Below are positions 1-12,300 of a DNA stretch of 64,000 bases, in pieces. The notes under the pieces are model-generated. The model worked only from the letters and a program-made list of their open reading frames with translations, was not told where the DNA came from and ran no database searches. Both the position numbers and the translations under genes were made by a program. Source of the DNA: Amphibalanus amphitrite (Eukaryota > Arthropoda > Thecostraca > Balanomorpha > Balanidae); NCBI RefSeq assembly GCF_019059575.1, contig NW_024881502.1:1-64000 (forward strand), read 5' to 3'. How positions within the stretch are numbered: position 1 is the stretch's first letter; the number at the start of each line of letters is the position of its first letter.

Positions 1-168
1 AGAGAAAAAAATATGGAAGCATGGGGAAGGGAGGTAGAGAATGATAGCCAGGTAAGTTGATAAGTGATATTTGCACCAGATGCTAGGATATTAAAGATCC
101 AAGTAAACATAGTGTGTTTTCCGTCCCTGCCTCTGTGTGTGACGCTGGTGTGCGTGGCGGCGCGGCAG

Positions 169-342
169 GTAACTCGGAGCTGGACCAGAATGTGGAGACG
201 GAGCCCAACTCACCGACCTACACGCGGCTGCTGCTCGAGTACGAGCGACACCTGCGCAACACACTGGCCAAGGGCGACGACGCGGAGTCCTACAGCCTGC
301 ACACGTTCGAGGCGCTGCTCTCACAGTCCACAGAGGACCTCG
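169..342 (+). CDS. sif: sif exon 1 in the window (internal exon)
   Basis: Acceptor cgcggcag before 169, donor gtaggt at 343, phase 1 on both sides. It encodes 58 residues including [16 protein letters not shown] and ending SQSTEDL, a conserved stretch upstream of the first PH of SIF. Its last 20 bases and the donor are the seed of the tandem array that follows. Confidence 0.85.
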
Positions 343-3300
343 GTAGGTGTCCAGTAGTCCACAGAGGACCTGAGTAGGTGTCTGGTGGTCCACAGAGGAC
401 CTGGGTAGGTGCCTGATGGTCCACACAGGAGACCTGGGTAGGTCCCTGATGGTCCACAGAGGACCTAGTAGGTGTCTAATGGTTCACAGAGGACCTCGAT
501 AGGTGTCTGATGGTCCACTGAGGACCTGGGTAGGTCCCCTGATGGTCCACAGAGGACCTAGTAGGTGTCTAATGGTTCACAGAGGACCTCGATAGGTGTC
601 CAGTGGTCCACTGAGGACCTGGGTAGGTGTCTGATGGTCCAACGAGGACCTGGGTAGGTGCCTGATGGTCCACTGAGGACCTGGGTAGGTGTCTGATGGT
701 CCACAGATGACCTGGGTAGGTGTCTGATGGTTCACAGAGGACCTGGGTAGGTGTCTGATGGTCCAACGCCGAGGACCTGGGTAGGTATCTGCCTTAATTA
801 ATACGGATAGGCGTATTAAGTAAGGCGGTGTGTGGCGACCGCTGTTATGCTTTGTGCTTCGTCTCAGGCTGATGTGTTCCCTGTGCTCCGTCTGAGGGCG
901 GTGACTGTTCTGTACTCCATCTTAGGATGGTATGTGCTCCGTCTGAGGGCGGTGTGTGCTCTGTGCTCCGTCTGTGTGTTCCGCGCTCCGTCTGATGTTG
1001 GTTATAACTGCCGCTGTGTCCCCGCTGCAGCCTCTGCCGGGACGGCGCAGCGGCCCGGCGCGGCCCCGGCCCGAGGGACGGCCGCCGCGGCCCCCGGCCG
1101 GCGGGATCAGAGGCCGCCCATGGGCCTCCCGGTCTCCACCAATGCCTCGTTCACACAGCCCACAACCAAGACCATGGGACTCGACTCGAGTCGACAAAAC
1201 ACGCTGCGAAGGTGAGGACAGATCTGCGAGGACAGGTGTGCTGCGTCATTTATATTTGACATAACTACTTGAAAACATTTTGAGCTTAAACTTTTTTACG
1301 ATGCTGGCGTTATTCTTCAGACTATGACCAGACACCCACGCTCCCAGAGTGCGCGCGATGTGCAGGATGTAGTAACTAGTCTGTCTGTCAGTGCGGCTGT
1401 GTCAGCTGGTTCCCGCCGGGTCCCCCAGGCACGCCTCGCTCAGCCGCCAGGACAGCGTGCGCTCGGGGTACGTCAGCGACCGGGAGCGGGGCTACGTGTC
1501 GGACCAGCAGGGCCCGGCGCGGCCCGGCACCCAGCCGCCGGCGCCGCCGGCCGCCCACCAGCGCATCACGCGACAAATCTCCTCCGAGAGCGCCGACTCC
1601 AAACTGTGCTACCTGACGTCATCTGAGGTAGGTAGCACCAGGTCTCTTCCGAGAGCGCCGACTCCAAACTGTGCTACCTGACGTCATCAGAGGTAGGTAG
1701 CACCACGTCCCCTCCGAGAGCGCCGACTCCAAACTCTGCTACCTGACGTCGTCAGAGATAGGTAGCGACAAATCCCCTCCGAGAGCGGCGAGCGCCGACT
1801 CCAAACTGTGCTACCTGACGTCATCAGAGGTAGGTAGCGACAAATCTCCTCCGAGAGCGGCGAGCGCCGACTCCAAACTGTGCTACCTGGCGTGATCTGA
1901 GGTAGGTAGCGACAAATCCCCTCCGAGAGCGCCGACTCCAAACTGTGCTATCTGACGTCATCAGAGGCTAATACAGGGTCTGGCCAGAGTCTGGCTCAAG
2001 TGCAGTTTTCCGTAGTTCCTGTTCCCCTAAACGGGATTAGCTGTTTCCATTACCCTTTTGAAATGATTGCCTGAGATCATATGTATATTGATATGCTGTC
2101 TCGATGAATAAGGCTCTTGGGAGTGGCTTTGGGGTGCAATACTGGCCATGTGAGGCCATTGTGGTTCAGTGGCTGAGTGGGAGGAAAAAACGAATTATCG
2201 CAGCGCCGAAATGCTACTTCCAATGACCTCGCCTGTGCCGGGAGTAATGACCGCTAGTAACACGGTAGCAAATTACTGAATAATTAAAACAACAATTAAG
2301 CACGCAGTTAAATTGATTTTTGGAGCTGATTTCGAATTTAGAAACTATTTGAACATTAACGAAGTAGTTTTTAAATTTGTTTTTATTATTATAAATTTAG
2401 TTCGAATGTTTGAATGGACGGATTGACAGAGCCGAGGCCCACGCTAAGCAGAGCTTGTTGCGTAGACCCCGACTCCTACCGCCCGATCACGCAATTCCGG
2501 GTAACGGGAGAATTTAGATACCAAAGTTTAACGTGCCCTTCAAAGCCGGACACGGCCTGTCCCACTCAACTGACTTCAACTGGCTGCGGATGCTCCCACC
2601 AACCGCAGACCATCCTCGTCAGGAGTCTCAAATATCGAGCGCCGGAGCGTCTCGAACCTCCGGGAGTCCGGTGCTCTACGAACTGAGCTACGGGACAGTT
2701 TTGGTGCCTTCGTAACATGCTACGAAGCTGTCAGAGGCGGTTGACACCTACTACGAATACCCGTCACGACCCCTACTGGTTGACCTGACCTGACCTGACT
2801 CGACCTGGTCTAAATGCTTACAGACATCATCTGTGATCAAAACTAACACGATATTCGTAATCAGCACCCCGAAAAACCCCATAGCAGCCACACTTTACGA
2901 CTTTCTAACAGGTCCCGATTTTCCCGACTTTTGGGTCATTGACCTGACCTGGGAGGTCAACCAATGACCTAGGACCTTAACCCGCGCCCCAGTGGCGGTC
3001 TCAGCCAACTTCGCCCTAGTGGGGGGGGGGGGGCATATGTTACCACCCACGTCTAACTCAAAAACTAAGAGGGCTAGAAAGACGCGGTAAAAAGCAGTCG
3101 ATAGCTCTCAATGCGTACGTTTGAAAATATTTCGGTCATTTTTCATCTTAGAGCAATATTGGGGTCACTGGAGGTCATCAAAGGTCAAAATTTGTCAAAT
3201 GTCATTATATTTCTCAGAAAACATGCATTTGTCTCAGGAACTATGATAGCTAGAAAAACGCATGGAAAAGCAATCGATAGCTTTTGAACTCTTCTTTTGA

Positions 3301-6300
3301 TAAGGTCGCTATCAAAATTGACCTTAGGTCAACGGTTTAGCCTCCAGAGGGCAAATACCCCAAAAATAGCTGTTTTTACGAAATGTGTTTTTCGACAATA
3401 ACTTTTGACTAAAAAAGCACAACGTTTCTATTGTCAGAATCATGTTCCTCTCGCCGAGACGCGTCAAATGCACTATAATTTGACCTTGAAAGGTCAACTT
3501 GAAAATTTGACCTCAGGTCAAGGTCATGACCTGACCGGAAAAGGTCATGTTGCATATCATTCGATGCGTCTCAACAAGACAAACATAATGAGACCATCCC
3601 CAGCGTCCTATCTCTTTCCAATCGAGAGTTATTGGCAAAAATCTGTTTGTAGCCTCAAATGACCTCTGATGACCTTTCTAGAGGCTATCAGCAAAAAAGA
3701 CACCTTGGTCGTCACGGGTGGTCCAAATCATTGTGATTCTGAAATATTTGGACTGTTCCTATGCGTACACACGGATCTAGAGGCATTTTCATTTTTCTCC
3801 ATTGACTTATAATGGTAAGGTCACGCCACTGACCTGACCTTAGGTCACGGATATAAAAAATCCGAGATATACAACTGGTAGGCGCCCATAACATCATGCA
3901 ATCCACCAAGTTTAAAACCTTTCTGACAAACACTGCAGGCTGGACATTTCAAACTTGTTTAGGCTTGGTCAGTTAACTTGACCTGGTGACCTGACCTGAC
4001 ATGACCTGGGGTCAAAAATTTCACACATTGTCCAAAATTGATGTACAAAAAGCTACTCGAAGCGGCGCGGCGCTATGCGCCGCGGTTTTTTATTCACACG
4101 CAAAAAACGCGACAGGGTGTTAACATATGCCCCCCCCCCCACTGGGGCGAAGGTTAAAATTGAGTATCATCGGCTTCGTCTCGTGACGGGCAGCACGCTC
4201 GTTTTTTCCGCGAAGCTCTAGCTCGATCAGGCGCCAAACGGCAAGGGGGGTCCAACCGACCCCCCCCCCTACACATTAGAAGCTGGCAAATGCCGCACAC
4301 ATGCGAGGGTTAAGACGTCGAGAAAGCTGTATTGTCCGGCCCGTAGACTCAGTCCGGCCCGTAGGCTCAGAGAAGAGGGCCTTTTCGAGATGTCGCGCCC
4401 GGACGACCCAGCGAATAGGGGTTTTATCGGGAGACCCAGTTGAGAGGGTCTGTCCCGGAGACGGGTGTCGGGGAGAGGGTCCCGGACGGCCGCACTCGGA
4501 GGCTGGAGAAGAGGGGCTGTCGGGATAGGTTATCGGGTGTCCCGCCCGGCTGCGGCCGGAGACCCGGAGAAGAGGGGCTGTCGGGTGTCCCGGTCGGAGG
4601 CCGGAGAAGAGGGGCTGTCGGGTGTCCTGGTCGGAGACCGGAGAGGAGCGGCCAGGGGCTGTCGGGTGTCGCACCCGGCCGCGGTCGCCCCGATCGATCG
4701 CGGCGCCGTCCGCCGACGGGCAGCTGTTGCATCTCTGCTGGCGAGGTCGCCGCGCGGCCCAGTCGGCCATTGATTCGCAGAGCATCCAGTGCGCCGACGC
4801 GCCGGCCGCCGTCGATCGGGGCCGCCCACCACACCCAGTGGCAGTGACGCCGTCCCGAGCTGGCCCAGTCCGGCCAGAGGCGCAGCACGTCCGCGGCGCA
4901 GCGGCCGGCCGAGCAGCGCGGCGCGGACAGCGGCTGCCGAGGCTGGGACCGCGGCGCGGCCAGCTCCGGCGACAGGGCGCTCCTCCGACCGCGGTCTGCA
5001 CAGAGCGTCCCGTGCTCGGTCAGCGGACGGTGACGTGCCGGCGGTGTCCCGGGTGTCTGCGCGCGACGGTCTCCGTCGTGCGGAGAGTGCCAGGAGGCGG
5101 CTGCAGCCGGCGCTAGCCCGGTCGATCCAGACGAGACGCCCTCGATACTGTGACGAATCGGCTCGGTCGTCGGCGCGGGGCGGCGCTCTGCCGTGCTGGT
5201 TGCTCAGTGATCGGTGTGAGGCGGCGCTCTGCGAGCTGGGTGCTCAGTGATCGGCGCGGGGCGGCGCTCTGTGAGCTGGGTGCTCAGTGATCGGTGTGAG
5301 GCGGCGCTCTGCCGAGCTGGGTGCTCAGTGATCGGTGTGGGGCGGCGCTCTGCCGAGCTGGGTGCTCGGTGTTCGGGCTGAGCTGCTGAGCGGGCTGACA
5401 GAGTGGCGGCGGATCCCCCGCTCTCAGCGGTAGGAGCCACCGGGGCTGGCCTACTCAGTGATCGGGGTGAGCCGCTGAACGGGCGGCGGCGGCGGTGGAT
5501 CCCTGCTCTCGGCCGTGGAGGAGACCCCGGGGGCTGTTTGGTCCGACTAGTGACGTCATCTACCCCAGGCGGAGCGCCAGAGGCCGAAGGTCACGGCACT
5601 ACCGTGACGGTCATTGAGGTCAAGCAACGACCGGCTTCCGATCTGCGAGCCTGCTTATCGAGTGTGCGCCCCTGCAGTCATCGTTACAGTCACAATCAGT
5701 CACAGTCACAGTAACGGCCACAGTCAGTCACAGACACAGTGACAGCCGGTTAGAGGAACATCGAGCGCCGCGGCGCGGCGGCCGGTCGACGGTCCCATTT
5801 CGCTGGCGGAGACGGGCGCTCGTTCAGACTGATGGAGGTGACACCGCCGCCAAATGAGCAACATGGAGACGCTAAATTACCGAAAATGACAGTGGGAGCC
5901 TCCACATCGGTAACGCTGGCGGGATAGCCCAGTGCCATATTTGTGCAGCGATGGGGGAGACGTATATGATTTACAAGGAGCGCCGGCAGAGGAAACAGCT
6001 GGAGTCGGCCCACGAGCGCTCCACGCGCCGGTTCATCAAATTCCTCCAGGTAGGGCGGTGACGGGGGCCAGCGCTGAGCGGCATCTCCAACTGGTAATTG
6101 GTGATGAATTCAGGAATCCACGTAGTGCTTACTGCCTACATATGAGAACGGCCATAGATAACGACCTCATTTATGTAATCCATTGAGCAGCACACTTACG
6201 TGTGACGTTCTGTATGGCTTTGCTGACAGAGCAGGCGCTCCTGAGCCCGAGAAATGAGTACCTATTGTTCAGCCTGTCGCTCAACTTTAGTGGGATAGTT

Positions 6301-9300
6301 GAGGTTTATACGACAGGTGCCTCAGGGCTCCACATAGGGGTGGGTGACGTCAAATGAGACGTTTGAAACTGCGTCACGAATGACTTACTTATCTTGCTGC
6401 CTCGCTCACATGCTCATACCTACACCGCCTCTGGAAACGAATGTTTGCTTTACTGTACCGGCAGCGTTATCGGTCGGGCTCTATTATTGTTCTATTCGTC
6501 GTGTCATTACCAGCTTGAGACTGGATCAGTGTCCTACCTGGCTTATGTCTCGTACCTAGGGCTCTGCTGCCTCAGTGTCCCAAGAACTCTGCCATGTGAA
6601 AGTTTCATACCTGCTGATGTGAGATGTTCTGGGCTTATTCTGGGCTGGAGCTCAGGGTGCGTCGACTTCTAACAATTCATGTTGCACAGATAAAACAAGG
6701 TCGGTCACATATTCACTAGTGGTTCGCAGGAAATGTCACAGTGCAGTGGTCTGTGGGCTATCGAACGACGTGCTTTCGATCGCCATTGTTCTTGCCCGCA
6801 TAGCATAGGCATTCTACTGGTGTGCAATGCTTTTTCGACATGACTAGCAATTCGCAACTGACCGTAGGTCATCTTGTGACGCTTAGAAGTAAAATTGATA
6901 GTAATTGACACCGCGCGTTCGATGTCTCGGACGACGAAGATTCTACGTCGTCCGGCCAGTCCCGTTCAAGTTCAGCGGGGGCTCGGCTGCGGCTATGGAA
7001 CGTGATTAGCCGGACGGCGTAGAATCTTCGTAGTCCGAGAGACATCGAGCGCGGGGCCGTAAGTAGCTTCAGTGCCATTATTGGGCGGGCGACAATTTGC
7101 TGGATGGATACGTATGCGGGCCGTGACCTTTGTTGACCTCTCTAGGTAAAACGACTAGGAATGCCGCCAAATGCCTTGGGCCATGCAATCTGTACTACAA
7201 TAATTTTGTCGTCTGCGGGTTTCAAGTCGATCCGATGTGCCCATAACCTGGTCTGAATGCGGGTTAAATGTGGGCTCACTATGGACTGTTTTCACTAACG
7301 TGAGGTCAGGGTCGTGAGGTCTGGTTGACCTCTGACCCCGGTCCCGCTGCCGGCAGATGTCGGACGACGACCGGATGTCGCTGACCCCTGACCTCTGGTC
7401 TGACCTCTGACTGACCTCTGACCCCTATCCCGCTGACCTCCGACCCCGGTCCCGCTGCCGGCAGATGTCGGACGACGACCGGATGTCGCTGACGACGGCC
7501 GTCAGTGACGAGGACGAGGAGGCGGCAGAGGCGTCGCTGCACGCCTCGCCCTACCGCGTCTCGCGCTCGGGCAGCTCGGCGGCTTCCTTCAACTGCACGG
7601 GCGCCGTCCGCAAGGCCGGGTCAGTCGGCGGGGCCGCGCTACACGCGGACACACGGCTACACCCGTACACAGACACACGGACACACGGCTACACCCGTAC
7701 ACAGACACACGGACACACGGGTACACCCGTACACAGACACACGTCTACACCCGTACACAGACACACGGGCATACGGGTACACCCGTACACAGACACACGG
7801 ACACACGGCTACACCCGTACACAGACACACGGACACACGGGTACACCCGTACACAGACACTCGGACACACGGGTACACCCGTACACAGACACACGGACAC
7901 ACGGGTACACCCGTACACAGACACTCGGACACACGGGTACACCCGTACACAGACACACGGACACACGGGTACACCCGTACACAGACACACGGACACACGG
8001 GTACACCCGTACACAGACACTCGGACACACGGGTACACCCGTACACAGACACTCGGACACACGGGTACACCCGTACACAGACACACGGACACACGGGTAC
8101 ACCCGTACACAGACACTCGGACACACGGGTACACCCGTACACAGACACACGGACACACGGGTACACCCGTATACAGACACACGGACACATGGACAAACGG
8201 TCTCACAGACACACGAACATACAAAGACATAAGACGCAGGCAGGTTTGGGATAATGGGTGCCAACCTGCCTTAGTGTAAGAACGTTTGGCAGAATGTAAA
8301 GAACGTAAGAACGGTGAAGAACGTAAGAACGCTCCTTTCGGTGAGGAAGTGGCTGTTACTGCTGCGTTGGGCTGTAACAGCTGTGCTGTGCTGTGTTGTG
8401 ACTGTAACAGTTGCGCTGTGACTTTAGTTGCTGTGTTGTGACTGTAACTGCTGCGTTGTGTCTCTAACTGCTATAGTGTGGCTCTAACTGCTGTACTATG
8501 GCTGCCACCTCTGTACTCCCGGCTGTAGCTGTTGTGCTGTGGCTCAAATCGATGTGCTGTGACTAACTGCTGTGTTGTAACTGCTGTGTTGTGTTGTGCT
8601 GTGCTGTGCTGTTTGGCAGGTTCCTCTCGGTGAAGAAGTGGCTGTAACCGCTGTGACAAACTGCTGTGCTGTGCTGTAACTGCTGTGCTGTGGTGTAACT
8701 GCTGTGCTGTGGCTCTAACTGCTGTGCTGCGGCTCTAACTATTGTGCTGTGGCTCTAACTGCTGTGCTGTGCTGTTCGGCAGGTTCCTCTCGGTGAAGAA
8801 GTGGCTCCTGCGGAAGAAGCACCAGGTGGAGCTGGCCCGGAAGCGCGGCTGGAAGGGCTACTGGGTGTGTCTGAAGGGCACTACGCTGCTCTTCTACCCG
8901 TGCGAGTCGCGCGAGGGGCGCAGCATCGAGCAGGCGCCCAAACACCTCATCATCGTGGACGGCGCCATCATGCAGTCCATCCCCGAGCACCCCAAGCGGG
9001 AGCACATCTTCTGCCTGAGCACGGCCTTCGGAGACGCCTACCTGTTCCAGGTGACACGCCAAAATGAGAAACAGCGACCGATACAAATCACATAATATTA
9101 ACTATCGTACAATACTATGTATAAGTTTCGCTAAAATTTGATCATAAATTTTGAGCTGACCACAGCTTTCGCCTTTCAATCAGATGGGCTGGAATGTGGG
9201 GGACTGGGTTGACATTATTACTGTACAAATGCCATTCGTTAGCAAGCATTGCGCCTTCCATTTGGTCCGGACCGCGGCGACGCCTGACATGCCGGCGGCA

Positions 9301-12300
9301 CCAGTGACCTGACGCCCCGGCCCCGCCCTGTGGCAGGCGCCGTGCCAAGTCGAGCTGGAGAACTGGATCAACAGCATCCACAGCGCGTGCGCGGCGGCGT
9401 TCGCGCGCCACCGCGGCAAGACGGGCACGCTGCACCTGCTGCAGGAGGACATCTTCCGGCTGGAGCGCTCCATTGAGTCGGTAAGTGACGCGCGCGGGTC
9501 AGTCGGGCCGAGTTTGCCGACCACTGACCGCGGGCCCCGACCTGCGGCTATATGATTCTGTGCGGGGTATGTAGGCCGTTCGAGGCCGGTTCCTCCCGCG
9601 GTCTGTCCGACACTGAGCGGATCTGGCTCCCGGCGGCAGGACTCGAAACTGAAGTACATGGCGGACGTGCAGCTGAGCGTGGTCTCTGAACAGGACCGGG
9701 AGGAGCTGACCTCCCAGCTGGCCAGCTACGACGACAGCCTGGAGCGGCTGCACTGCGAGCAGTTCCGGCTGCGCTGCTACATGGCCTCGCTACAGGGTGG
9801 CGAGCTGCCCAACCCCAAGGTCAGTGGAATACCTACCGCTGCATTTCAGCGACGGGACGTTGGACTATCTATCGGACTTATCCCGCGTCGTCCTAATTCA
9901 GTGACCTTACTGACGCACGTCTGTGTCCCCCAGGGTCTGCTGACGCACGTCCATGTCTCCGAGGATCTGCTGACGCACGTCTATGTCCCCAGGGTCTGCT
10001 GACGCACGTCTATGTCCCCAGGGTCTGCTGACGCATGTCTCTGTCCCCCAGGGTCTGCTGACGCACGTCCATGTCTCCCAGGGTCTGCTGACGCACGTCT
10101 ATGTCCCCAGGGTCTGCTGACGCGCGTCTGTGTCCCCCAGGGTCTGCTGACGCACGTCTATGTCCCCAGGGTCTGCTGACGCACGTCTCTGTACCCCAGG
10201 GTCTGCTAACACACGTCTGTGTCCCCAGGGTCTGCTGACGCTGTCCTCTGTCTCCAGGGTCTGCTGACGCACGTCTGTGTCCCCAGGGTCTGCTGACGCA
10301 CGTCTGTGTCCCCAGGGTCTGCTGACGCACGTCCATGTTTGACGCACGTCCATGTCCCCCAGGGTCTGCTGACGCACGTCTCTGTACTCCAGGGTCTGCT
10401 GACGCACGTCTGTGTCCCCAGGGTCTGCTGACGCACGTCCATGTTTGACGCACGTCCATGTCCCCCAGGGTCTGCTGACGCACGTCTCTGTACTCCAGGG
10501 TCTGCTGACGCACGTCTGTGTCCCCCAGGGTCTGCTGACGCACGTCTGTGTCCCCCAGGGTCTGCTGACGCACGTCTGTGTCCCCCAGGGTCTGCTGACG
10601 CACGTCTGTGTCCCCCAGGGTCTGCTGACGCACGTCTGTGTCCACCAGGGTCTGCTGACGCACGTCTGTGTCCTCCAGGGTCTGCTGACGCACGTCTGTG
10701 TCCCCCAGGGTCTGCTGACGCACGTCTCTCGCGTCACCAAGATGACGCTGAACCGGCTGGGCGTGTTTAACGTCTCCTCGTTCCACGCCTACATCTGCGC
10801 GCGCAGCCCGAGCCTGTTGAACAACCTGCTGGCCGGCCGCGGCGCCACCAAGCGGCGCGCTCCCATGCTGTCGCGCAGCGGCAGCGGCGGCGGCAGTCGC
10901 TCCTTCAGCCACGAGAGCGGCGACGAGCGCACCTACCGCGTCCGCATGCCCGACAATCAGGTGCGTGTGTCAGCCGCGGCAGTTAGGGAGGGCCGCCAGG
11001 TGTATATCCAATGTTTTTGTGTCAGATTAACCGTCTTTCTGACAGCTGTCAGGCGTCGCATATGTTTTAAGTCGACATTTGCTGATTGTGTGCGCCGAAT
11101 TAAAGTCACTCTTGTAACCCTGCTTTTGCATAAATGACAGCGATTTCCTTAAGTGCTGTTTTTAGACTGTTGTTATTCGACTTCGAGAGAGTATGACCGC
11201 TTTTTATGCTGTTTTCAGTATGTTGTTATTCACCTGCGAGAAGGTATGACGGTCGAGGATTTCCTAATATCGGCCTCTCTGAAGAAGAATCTCAATCCCA
11301 TGGAGCAATTCGTGCGCGTCAAGAAAAGAAGAGACATGGAGGCGACCAATTACTTTGTGCCGCATCACTCCGACCTCATCGACACTTACGTAAGTATCAC
11401 TTTTCATCTAATATTTTTAGTTCACTCAGCATTGTCAGCAATGTACTGGTCGTCCGCCGTCCGGTATTCGCCGGCATTGGTCCTCACCAACTACTCCTGC
11501 ACAATACCCAGGCCGATTTTAAGTGAAGTTAATAAGATGAAAAATAATAGAGCTGGATACCCTTTTGGTTTGACCTTCCTGTTTTCAAGAGCAGTGTTAC
11601 GCAGTTTCCGTTGGCTTCGGTAGGGAGTGAATGTTTTTTTTTTTTTTTACCCAGCGACGAGCAGTCGCCACCCATTGCAAAAGTGGTTGTGAAATCCTAG
11701 CCCGGCGCCTCGTCCTGCTAATGCCCCAGTCACACTCCAGAGTCCAGTCCATCCCGCCGGCCGCCTGTGTATTCTCCCAGTCACAGCCCGGTCCATCCCT
11801 CGGCTGACGGGTCGCTGTGTGTTCTCCCAGTCATAGCCCGGTCCGTCCCGCCGGCTGACGGGCTGTGTGCTCTCTCCCAGTCACAGCCCTGTCCATCCCT
11901 CCGGCCGCTGACGGGTCACTGTGTGTTCTCTCTCAGTTGCAGACGCACGAAGTGTGCGAGATCTGCACCAAGGTGCTGTTCCAAGTGGAGCTGTCACGCT
12001 CGGCGCAGGACCAGATGTGGGGCTTCAGCGTGGAGGCCGAGCTGATTGAGAACGTGGACCGCCAGGACGAGCTGTGCTGCTACATCTCCCGGGTGGAGGA
12101 CCGCTCGCGGGCCGCCCACAACGGTGCGTGCCGCGGACGGCCGGCCGGCTGTGTATACAGCTGTGCGCTGCTGGGGGGTGGGGGTGAGGTTTGCTGTTTG
12201 GTCTGCTGTGCGTCTGAGTGTTTGTGTGACCGGAGGTGGTGTGTTTTCTCTCTCACCCAGGCCTGATCCGCGGTGACGAGATCATGGTGATTAACGGCGC

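Noticed and set aside
4276-5250. Several frames of 100-240 codons, Arg/Pro/Gly-rich
   Set aside because: GC-rich low-complexity sequence open in many frames at once, no splice or family support.
7465-8254. Open frames of about 150-255 codons ([16 protein letters not shown]) on both strands
   Set aside because: They are readings of the intron 4 minisatellite; only 7465-7619 is coding.
10010-10912. 300-codon minus-strand frame with [10 protein letters not shown] repeats
   Set aside because: Reverse reading of the exon 8 acceptor array, no independent gene signal.
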